Part shown: positions 1 through 5,099 of the stretch, one piece after another | Position numbering within the stretch: the first letter of the stretch is position 1 | How the letters are laid out: each line of letters opens with the position of its first letter | NCBI GenBank assembly: GCA_903928615.1 | Contig: CAIYRJ010000077.1 | Span: 1-5,099, forward strand | Source: an uncultured Actinomycetes bacterium | GTDB lineage: Bacteria; Actinomycetota; Thermoleophilia; Miltoncostaeales; Miltoncostaeaceae | Direction: 5' to 3' | Length of the DNA: 5,099 nucleotides | Made by a program: the position numbers and the translations under genes | Notes under the pieces: generated by a model | What the model was told of the DNA's origin: nothing | Databases searched by the model: none | The model's input: only the letters and a program-made list of their open reading frames with translations

Positions 1-786
1 CGTGGCGATGGTGTCGTGGTCCTGCGCGGCGATGGAGTCGCACACCCACAGGCCGCCGGCCGTGAACATCGCGATGTCGTGCCGCACGCGGCGGGGCACC
101 ATGGCGCGCAGGGGCGCCCCCTCCACCAGTCGGGCGCGGGCGCGGCCAACCTCCATGCGCACCAGCTCGCGGAGCGCGGGCGATGCCGCCGGCGCGCGCA
201 GGTCGTCCACCGACACGCCGAAGAGATCCATGTCCTCGCGGGGCAGGTACACGCGGTCGCGCTCATCGAGGTCGCGGCGGATGTCCTGCCAGAAGTTGAC
301 GAGCTGGAGCCCCTCGCAGGTGGCATCCGACAGCGCGACGCTCCGCGCGTCATCGATGCCGAGCACGCCCAGCACCATGCGACCCACCGGCGTGGCCGAG
401 TGCGCGCAGTACCAGAGCAGGTCCTCGTGGGTGTCCCACCGGCTGACGCGCTGGTCGATGCGGTTGGCCTCCACGAGCCGCTCGAACTGCTCCACCGGCA
501 GCCCGCGCCGCCGGATGACGTCGGCCGCGGCGACGAGCACGGGGTCGTCGCCATCGCCGCCGATCGCGGCGTGCAGGCCCGCCTCCCAGGCGTCGAGGGC
601 CTCGAGGCGCTCCTCCGGCGTGGCCACCCCGGCGTCGCCGATGTCGTCGGTCACCCGGCAGTAGGCGTACACCGCGCGCATGTCGTCGCGCACATCGCGC
701 GGGGCGAGCATGAAGGCGACGGGGAAGTTCTCGTCGTGATCCCGCGCGATGTCGGCGGCCCGGGCGCGGGCCTCGCCGGTGCTCAC
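1..786 (-). CDS. hpnC: Squalene synthase-like HpnC (hydroxysqualene synthase), 3' end outside window
   Basis: This trans-isoprenyl diphosphate synthase (squalene/phytoene synthase fold) is expected to convert presqualene diphosphate to hydroxysqualene in the HpnD-HpnC-HpnE route to squalene. The window holds 262 codons with no stop, so the C-terminus is cut off at base 1; the family is usually about 280-300 residues, so little is missing. The HpnC hallmark ENFPV is at residues 19-23, where HpnD proteins have a different N-terminus. Both Mg-diphosphate-binding aspartate motifs are present: DDIGD at 47-51 and DIRRD at 168-172, the latter inside NFWQDIRRDLDE followed by VYLPRED. YCAHSATPVGRMVL (126-139) also fits the family. 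The start is GTG at 786-784, overlapping the shc TGA as GTGA, with only a poor upstream purine tract, so translation is probably coupled to shc. HpnD is the main alternative, but ENFPV argues against it. The family call is firm; the exact reaction is taken from family knowledge. Confidence 0.93.
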   Translation of the reverse strand, partial: MSTGEARARAADIARDHDENFPVAFMLAPRDVRDDMRAVYAYCRVTDDIGDAGVATPEERLEALDAWEAGLHAAIGGDGDDPVLVAAADVIRRRGLPVEQFERLVEANRIDQRVSRWDTHEDLLWYCAHSATPVGRMVLGVLGIDDARSVALSDATCEGLQLVNFWQDIRRDLDERDRVYLPREDMDLFGVSVDDLRAPAASPALRELVRMEVGRARARLVEGAPLRAMVPRRVRHDIAMFTAGGLWVCDSIAAQDHDTIAT

Positions 787-791
787 GCCGC
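783..791 (-). other. shc/hpnC translational coupling junction
   Basis: On the minus strand this reads GCGGCGTGA: Ala-Ala codons ending shc, with the hpnC GTG and the shc TGA overlapping by four bases (786-783). No good Shine-Dalgarno match lies at normal spacing (only GGGCGG, about eight bases upstream of the start), which favours coupling to shc. Confidence 0.83.
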
Positions 792-2663
792 GTACCGCCC
801 GAGTGCCATCACCGGGAAGTACAGCCGGTAGTAGTGGTACTTGATCATGAAGTCGAGCGGGAATCCGGTGCCGGTGAAGGCGTCCTCGTCCCAGCCCCCG
901 TCTGCCGCCTGCTCCCGCACGAGCCACGCGATGCCGCCCTCGATGGCGGGGTTTCCGGGGTCCGCGGCCATGAGGCCGATGAGCGCCCAGGCGGTCTGCG
1001 ATGCGGTGGAGGGCCCGATGCCGGCCAGCGAGGCGTCGCGGTAGCTCTCGATGTCCTCGCCCCAGCCGCCGTCGTCGTTCTGGCAGGCCTGCAGCCACTC
1101 GACCGACCGGCGCACCCACGGCTCCCTCATGTCCACGCCACAGGCGGCGAGCGCCGGGAGCACCGACCCTGTGCCGTAGACGTGGTTCACGCCCCAGCGC
1201 CCCCACCACGAACCATCTTCACGCTGCGTGGCGCGCAGGTAGGCGAGGCCGGCCCGAACGGCCGGGTGCCCCACGGGCACGCCGCAGTGCACGAGGGCCT
1301 CGAGCACATGTCCGGTGACGTCCTCGGTGGGCGGGTCGATGACCTCGCCGAAGTCGCACACGGGGAACTGTCCCACCAGCCGGCTGGTGTTGTCCACGTC
1401 GAAGGCGCCCCAGCCGCCGTCCCTGCTCTGCATCGCGAGCAGCCAGTCGACCGCGCGCTGCACCACGCCGTCTCCGGGCGGCACGCCGGCCTTGAGCAGC
1501 GCGAGCAGCACCTCGGCGGTGTCGTCGGTGTCCGGGTACCACTCGTTGTGGAACTCGAATGCCCAGCCGCCGGCCTCACCCCGGCGGGAGATGCGGCGCC
1601 AGTCGCCCTCGCGGGTGATCTCGCGGGCCATGAGCCAGTCGCGCGCGCGATCCACGGCGTCGTCGTCGCCCGCGGTCCCGGAGTCATGGATGGCGATGGC
1701 CGCGAGGCAGGTGTCCCACACGGGTGAGATGCACGACTGGATGCGCAGCCGGCCCTCGCGGCGCAGCGCGAATGTCGAGAAGCCGTCGAGGGCACGCTCG
1801 ATGACCGGGTGGTCGAGCGGCATGCCGAGCGCGTGCAGCGCGATGATCGAGTAGACCCACGGCGGCTGGATGCCCGCCCACGATCCGTCGACCTCCTGGC
1901 GGTCGAGGATCCACCGGCGGATGCGGCGCTCCGACGCACGGCGCACCGATGCGACCGGCCATCGGTTGTAGGTGCGCGCGAGCGGCATGAGGCGCCGCAT
2001 CGTCGCGGTGAGCGGGCCAGGCGTGCGGGGCGGCGGCCCGTCCACGCTGCCGGGCGACTCGGCGAAGATCTCCTCGACCGAGGGCTCCTGCGGGAAGGTG
2101 GGGTTGCGCGAGAGCACCACCAGCAGGGGCACGAACGTGCCGCGCGCCCACGAGGCGAACCGGTACACCGAGAGCGGCGCGCGCGGGGGCAGCAGCATGA
2201 GCTCCGGCGCGGCGGCGGGCAGCGACTCCCAGGGGTACTTGCCGAGCACCGCGAGCCACAGGCGCGTGAAGAAGCGGGCCTTGTTCGCGCCGCCCAGCAT
2301 GAGGATGCGGTCGCGCGCGCGGCGCATGGGCTCCGACTCGGCCGGCACCCCGGCGAGGCGGAGCGCGTACCAGGCCTCCACGGTCACGCTCAGGTCGCCG
2401 TCCGCGCCATGCCATACCGGCCAGCCGCCGTCGTCCCCCTGGGTGGCGAGGAGCTCGGCGGCGATCTCGCGGCGGTCGTCGTCGGTTGCGCGACCCAGCG
2501 CCTCGAGCAGGAACAGCTGCTCGGCGGTGATGGAGGCGTTCGACTCGAGCTCGCCCCACCAGAAGCCGGAAGGGTCCTGCAGCCCGCGCAGGTGCTGCGC
2601 GCCGCGGTCCGCCGCGATGCGCGCGGCCGCGCGCAGCTCGCCCTGGGTGAGGCTGCTCGTCAT
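783..2663 (-). CDS. shc: Squalene-hopene cyclase
   Basis: This monotopic membrane enzyme cyclises squalene to hopene and hopanol, the committed hopanoid step. The protein has 626 residues, close to the 631 of the Alicyclobacillus enzyme. The acid motif DTDD (378-381, normally DxDD) has the proton-donor Asp at 380, and its supporting His is at 452 (VTGHVLE). Aromatic cavity residues match by alignment from memory: Trp172, Trp316 (SPVWDT), Phe369, Phe421 (Tyr420 in Alicyclobacillus), Phe438, Trp490, Phe601, Phe605, Tyr609 and Tyr612. About seven QW-type repeats are visible, near 29-36, 75-81, 256-262, 412-418, 480-486, 528-534 and 585-591. GVNHVYGTG (491-499) and GPSTASQTAWAL (550-561) are also typical. 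One oddity is Met606 where the Alicyclobacillus enzyme has Tyr. The ATG at 2663 is chosen because it overlaps the hpnA stop as ATGA; an in-frame start at 2705 would add 14 non-family residues inside hpnA. The stop overlaps the hpnC start as GTGA. In hopanoid nomenclature this gene is also called hpnF. Confidence 0.97.
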   Translation of the reverse strand: MTSSLTQGELRAAARIAADRGAQHLRGLQDPSGFWWGELESNASITAEQLFLLEALGRATDDDRREIAAELLATQGDDGGWPVWHGADGDLSVTVEAWYALRLAGVPAESEPMRRARDRILMLGGANKARFFTRLWLAVLGKYPWESLPAAAPELMLLPPRAPLSVYRFASWARGTFVPLLVVLSRNPTFPQEPSVEEIFAESPGSVDGPPPRTPGPLTATMRRLMPLARTYNRWPVASVRRASERRIRRWILDRQEVDGSWAGIQPPWVYSIIALHALGMPLDHPVIERALDGFSTFALRREGRLRIQSCISPVWDTCLAAIAIHDSGTAGDDDAVDRARDWLMAREITREGDWRRISRRGEAGGWAFEFHNEWYPDTDDTAEVLLALLKAGVPPGDGVVQRAVDWLLAMQSRDGGWGAFDVDNTSRLVGQFPVCDFGEVIDPPTEDVTGHVLEALVHCGVPVGHPAVRAGLAYLRATQREDGSWWGRWGVNHVYGTGSVLPALAACGVDMREPWVRRSVEWLQACQNDDGGWGEDIESYRDASLAGIGPSTASQTAWALIGLMAADPGNPAIEGGIAWLVREQAADGGWDEDAFTGTGFPLDFMIKYHYYRLYFPVMALGRYAA

Positions 2664-2668
2664 GCCGC
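2660..2668 (-). other. hpnA/shc translational coupling junction
   Basis: On the minus strand this reads GCGGCATGA: Ala-Ala codons ending hpnA, with the shc ATG and the hpnA TGA overlapping by four bases (2663-2660). Only a weak GGTGG (2672-2668) precedes the ATG, so shc translation probably depends on ribosomes arriving from hpnA. Confidence 0.85.
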
Positions 2669-3670
2669 CACCATGCCACGCGCCCCGGCGCGCTCGCGGA
2701 ACCACTGCACGGCGTCGCCGACGGCCCGGTCGATGTCGGACTGCGGCAGCCCCAGCTCGGTGATCGCCCTCTGCGGCGAGAAGAACATCCGCGTGCGCGC
2801 GAGCAGCGCGCCATCCAGGGGCGCGCGCGGCTCGCGCCGGAGCAGCCGTCCCTCCACCAGCTCATCCACCGCGGCTGCGGCGATGGCAACGGCGTGGGGT
2901 ATGCGCCGGGTGGGTGGGGGCGGCCCGCCGGCGCGGTGCACCAGGCCGAGGATCTGCTGCAGGGTCATGTTGCCCCAGGCGTTGCCGAGGATGTACCGGC
3001 GCCCCGGGTCACCGCGCTCGAGGGCGAGCAGGTGGCCGGCCGCGACGTCGCGGACGTCGACGATATTCAGGCCGGTATCCACGTATGCGGGTATGCGCCC
3101 GGCGAGGGCGGCGACGATGAGCTGGCCGGTGGGGGTGGGCCGGTGGTCCCCGGGTCCGATCGGCGCCGAGGGGTTCACCACGTAGCCCTCGAGCCCGCTC
3201 GCCACGGCGCGGCGCACGAGCGACTCCGCCTCCACCTTCGACTGCTTGTAGGCCCCGATCACCTGCGCCTTGGGCTGCAGCGTCTCCTCGTCACCGTGGG
3301 TCCCGTCCCCGGGGAGGCCGATGGTGGCCACGGATGAGGTGTGCACCATCGGCACCCCCGCGCGCCGCGCGGCGTCGATGACCACCTGCGTGCCGCCGAC
3401 GTTCACCGCGCGCACCTGGGCGGCCCGCCGCCGGCTGAGTGAGTAGATGGCCGCCACGTGGAAGATGGCCTCGGCGCCTTCGGCCGCCCTGCGCACCGCG
3501 ACCGGGTCGCGGACGTCGCCCTCCACCGGCTCGATGCCGTCGGGCAGGGCGCTGCCGGGGGTCCCGCCCGGGCGCACGAGCCCGCGCACCTCGAACCCGG
3601 CATCGCGCAGGTGCATGGCCACGTGCGATCCGATGAATCCCGTGGCTCCCGTGACGAGCGCGCGCCTCAC
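2660..3670 (-). CDS. hpnA: Hopanoid-associated NAD(P)-dependent epimerase/reductase HpnA
   Basis: This 336-residue extended short-chain dehydrogenase/reductase is annotated in the family as a hopanoid-associated sugar epimerase, though its reaction is not settled. A Rossmann nucleotide-binding motif, GATGFIG, sits at 8-14 directly after the first beta strand (RRALVT). GDVRD (51-55) is the usual adenine-contacting loop. The catalytic set is visible as Ser-rich HTSSVA (110-115) and YKQSK (141-145), i.e. YxxxK. Further family signatures are VNPSAPIGPGDHRPTPTG (165-182) and NIVDVRDVAAGHLLALERG (202-220), which also occur in dihydroflavonol reductase-like proteins. An Arg just after the second strand (LVRP, 31-34) hints at NADPH. 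The start is GTG at 3670, overlapping the hpnG stop as GTGA and preceded by GGGGGA at 3677-3682 with six-base spacing. A start at 3751 would add 27 Arg/Gly-rich residues encoded within hpnG and is rejected. The stop overlaps the shc start. Confidence 0.92.
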   Translation of the reverse strand: MRRALVTGATGFIGSHVAMHLRDAGFEVRGLVRPGGTPGSALPDGIEPVEGDVRDPVAVRRAAEGAEAIFHVAAIYSLSRRRAAQVRAVNVGGTQVVIDAARRAGVPMVHTSSVATIGLPGDGTHGDEETLQPKAQVIGAYKQSKVEAESLVRRAVASGLEGYVVNPSAPIGPGDHRPTPTGQLIVAALAGRIPAYVDTGLNIVDVRDVAAGHLLALERGDPGRRYILGNAWGNMTLQQILGLVHRAGGPPPPTRRIPHAVAIAAAAVDELVEGRLLRREPRAPLDGALLARTRMFFSPQRAITELGLPQSDIDRAVGDAVQWFRERAGARGMVAA

Positions 3671-3675
3671 GCCGC
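3667..3675 (-). other. hpnG/hpnA translational coupling junction
   Basis: On the minus strand this reads GCGGCGTGA: the last two Ala codons of hpnG, with the hpnA GTG start and the hpnG TGA stop overlapping by four bases (3670-3667). GGGGGA at 3682-3677 can serve as a ribosome site for hpnA. The layout suggests that ribosomes finishing hpnG restart on hpnA. Confidence 0.85.
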
Positions 3676-4314
3676 ATCCCCCAGGGCCGCGGCGACGGCC
3701 GGCACGAGCCCACGCCGCGCCGCGCGCGCACCGCGCGCGAGGCGTGCCCATGCCGCGATGTCGGATGGCCGGCGGATGATGCGGCCGAGCACGCGCAGCG
3801 GGTGGACATCCCCGCGGTCATCCACCACGCCGGTGATGTCAGGCAGCACGTCGTCAGCCCGGTCGGTGACGGCCCGGATCGCGGCGAAGGGGATTCCCGC
3901 CCGCGCACAGGCGCGCGCGGTGCCCGCGCTCTCCATGTCCACCACGAGGCCGTCGAGCGCCCGTCGCTCCGCGGGCTGCGACACCACGCGATCCGCGGTG
4001 ACCAGGGTGCCCCGCTGCGAACCGGCGCCGTGGGCGAGGGCGAGGTCGCAGTCCCAGGCATCGCCCGTGAGGGCATCCCGCACGCTCTCCGGCACCACCA
4101 CGTCGCCGCGCTCGAGCGAGGGGTCCAGCGCGCCGCAGAACCCGACCGAGATCGCCGCGGTCACGCCGTCCGCGATGGCGGCGCTCGCGCGCTCCTCCGC
4201 CGGTCCGGCGCCCATCCCCGTGACGATCACGCGAACGCCGGGGCCGGCGAACCGGCGCAGCATGCGCTCCTCGGCCGGCACGGCGCACACGAGCGCGACC
4301 ACGCCGCGACCCAT
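3667..4314 (-). CDS. hpnG: Adenosylhopane nucleosidase/phosphorylase HpnG
   Basis: HpnG is a purine nucleoside phosphorylase/MTA-SAH nucleosidase-fold protein that removes adenine from adenosylhopane, giving a ribosyl-type hopane on the way to bacteriohopanetetrol. The 215 residues show the fold's landmarks in order: VPAEE (12-16, matching the N-terminal acidic motif of nucleosidases), VTGMGAGPA (31-39), SVGFCGALDPSLERGDVVVP (56-75), VDMESAGTAR (125-134, Met-Glu that contacts ribose) and AVTDRADD (148-155, with the likely catalytic Asp151). The C-terminal part (about 181-202) is Arg/Ala-rich and could form an amphipathic basic helix suited to a membrane substrate; that is inference. The ATG at 4314 is chosen because it directly follows a strong GGAAGGA site and the protein then begins at the first beta strand (GVVALVCAVPAEE). 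A start at 4962 would run through hpnH and is rejected. It lies 19 bases after hpnH and overlaps hpnA by four bases. Confidence 0.92.
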   Translation of the reverse strand: MGRGVVALVCAVPAEERMLRRFAGPGVRVIVTGMGAGPAEERASAAIADGVTAAISVGFCGALDPSLERGDVVVPESVRDALTGDAWDCDLALAHGAGSQRGTLVTADRVVSQPAERRALDGLVVDMESAGTARACARAGIPFAAIRAVTDRADDVLPDITGVVDDRGDVHPLRVLGRIIRRPSDIAAWARLARGARAARRGLVPAVAAALGDAA

Positions 4315-4333
4315 CGCCGTCCTTCCCCCCGGC
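4315..4333 (-). promoter_or_regulatory. hpnH-hpnG spacer with the hpnG ribosome binding site
   Basis: This is the only intergenic space in the window. Read on the minus strand after the hpnH TGA it is purine-rich: a run of six G and then AAGGA. The Shine-Dalgarno match GGAAGGA occupies 4326-4320, leaving five bases before the hpnG ATG. This decides the hpnG start. The spacer is too short for a full promoter and shows no hairpin with a T run, so hpnH and hpnG are most likely cotranscribed. Confidence 0.8.
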
Positions 4334-5099
4334 TCACCCGCGCGCGAGCGCGAGCAGGTCCTTCGGACTCGACATGGCGTCGAGGATGGTGGTCGCCTCG
4401 TAGCCGCAGTGCATGAGGCAGTTCGCGCAGCGCGGGTCGCGGTCGGTGCCGTACTTGTCCCAGTCGGTGTCCTCGAAGAGCTCGCGGATGCTGCCCACGT
4501 GCTTGTCGGCCAGCAGGTAGCAGGGTGACCGCCACCCCTCGACCGTGTACGTGGGCATGCTCCACGCCGAGCAGCGGTACTGGCGCTTGCCCTGCAGGAA
4601 CTCGTGGAACAGCGGGTTGTTGTAGAAGGGGATGTCGAGCCCCTCGCAGCGCTCGTGCACCTCGGCGTAGAGCGCCTGTGCCTCGGTGCGCGCGAGGAAC
4701 TGCTCGCGGTCATGGGTGACCGACTCGTAGTCGTAGCCCGGGGAGGTGATGCACCCCTCCACGCCCATGTCCTTGAGGTACGTGAAGAGCTCGACGTACT
4801 CCTCGGCCGGCGTGCCGCGGAAGATCGTGGTGTTCGTGCACACGCGGTACCCGCGCGCGATGGCCTCGCGCATGTGCGCGGTGGCCTTCTTGAAAACGCC
4901 CTGGCGGTCGACGGCGTGGTCGTGCACCGACTCCATGCCGTCGATGTGCACCACGAACGCAAAACGCTTGGTGGGCTCGATGCGGTCGAAGGCCTTGTTC
5001 ATCAGGATGCCGTTGGTGCAGAGGTACACGAACCGGCCCTGGTCGATGATGCCGTGCACGATCTCGTCGATCTGCTTGTGGATCAGCGGCTCGCCGCCC
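4334..5099 (-). CDS. hpnH: Radical SAM adenosylhopane synthase HpnH, 5' end outside window
   Basis: HpnH joins the 5'-deoxyadenosyl group of S-adenosylmethionine to hopene (diploptene), making adenosylhopane, the first side-chain step. The window holds the C-terminal 254 residues in frame from base 5098, beginning GGEPLIHKQIDEI, where GGEP is the radical-SAM motif that contacts the SAM amino group. The CxxxCxxC cluster motif lies upstream, outside the window. Family landmarks follow: FVYLCTNGILMNKAF, VVHIDGMESVHD, GVFKKA, SPGYDYES, NPLFHEFLQGK, YRCSAWSMP, GWRSPCYLLADK and DTDWDKYG. The terminal cysteine group CANCLMHCGYE is encoded around 4403-4432 and is conserved in HpnH. The chain ends soon after (DAMSSPKDLLALARG), giving a shorter tail than proteobacterial HpnH and resembling actinobacterial members as I remember them. 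A GTG at 5059 is in frame but lies inside the conserved domain, so the gene really begins beyond the window. Confidence 0.95.
   Translation of the reverse strand, partial: GGEPLIHKQIDEIVHGIIDQGRFVYLCTNGILMNKAFDRIEPTKRFAFVVHIDGMESVHDHAVDRQGVFKKATAHMREAIARGYRVCTNTTIFRGTPAEEYVELFTYLKDMGVEGCITSPGYDYESVTHDREQFLARTEAQALYAEVHERCEGLDIPFYNNPLFHEFLQGKRQYRCSAWSMPTYTVEGWRSPCYLLADKHVGSIRELFEDTDWDKYGTDRDPRCANCLMHCGYEATTILDAMSSPKDLLALARG

Noticed and set aside
2..831. Overlapping plus-strand frames opposite hpnC
   Set aside because: The minus strand encodes HpnC with both aspartate motifs and ENFPV; the plus-strand products are low-complexity Arg/Ser- or Ala/Val-rich shadows.
2664..2705. Upstream start giving a 640-residue cyclase
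   Set aside because: The extra 14 residues (MVPRARRGAWHGGG) are not cyclase-like and lie within hpnA; the ATG at 2663 forms an exact ATGA overlap.
1809..3185. Long plus-strand open frame (458 codons) opposite shc and hpnA
   Set aside because: It lies antisense to two clearly conserved genes, has Arg/Gly/His-rich composition without recognisable motifs, and is expected by chance where stop codons are rare at high GC.
4325..4330. Run of six C (six G on the coding strand) in the hpnH-hpnG spacer as a possible slippery site or assembly error
   Set aside because: It lies after the hpnH stop and before the hpnG start, so a length change would not alter either protein; it is best explained as part of the purine-rich ribosome site.
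3458..4528. Plus-strand 356-codon frame opposite hpnA, hpnG and hpnH
   Set aside because: It is antisense to three recognised genes, spans their junctions, and its Arg/Ala/Ser-rich product shows no domain signature.
4315..4962. Extension of the HpnG frame upstream to 4962
   Set aside because: It would run through most of the hpnH coding region as an Arg/Ser/Thr-rich out-of-frame product; a strong ribosome site directly precedes the ATG at 4314.

Overview
The window is one closely packed, single-strand stretch of a hopanoid (bacterial pentacyclic triterpenoid) biosynthesis operon. All genes lie on the minus strand and are read from right to left: hpnH (5' end outside the window) - hpnG - hpnA - shc/hpnF - hpnC (3' end outside the window). 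Every base except a 19-base gap between hpnH and hpnG is coding. The long plus-strand reading frames are shadows caused by high GC content. I see no RNA genes, mobile elements, repeats, CRISPR arrays, promoters or terminators.

The DNA is very GC-rich, with third codon positions almost always G or C, which suits an actinobacterium or a similar high-GC lineage. From memory, the end of HpnH (CANCLMHCGYE and the short tail after it) looks more like actinobacterial than proteobacterial HpnH. Thermoleophilia-type actinobacteria are a plausible source, but I cannot confirm this without a search.

Together the genes cover both ends of hopanoid synthesis. HpnC belongs to C30 backbone formation, where presqualene diphosphate becomes hydroxysqualene; its usual partners HpnD and HpnE are not in the window and may lie past base 1. 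Squalene-hopene cyclase folds squalene into hopene and hopanol. HpnH, a radical SAM enzyme, adds the adenosyl group to make adenosylhopane. HpnG removes adenine to give the ribosyl-type intermediate. HpnA is an extended short-chain dehydrogenase/reductase of unsettled role.

Three successive junctions (hpnG/hpnA, hpnA/shc, shc/hpnC) are 4-base start/stop overlaps (GTGA, ATGA, GTGA). Each sits in the same 9-base context, GCGGC(G/A)TGA, so all three upstream proteins end in Ala-Ala. This points to strict translational coupling. The exception is hpnG, which has its own strong Shine-Dalgarno sequence after the 19-base gap.

The genes belong to known families, so I do not claim a new system. The main points of interest are the gene order, the repeated junction motif, the placement of the reductase-like HpnA beside HpnG, and a substitution near the cyclase C-terminus.
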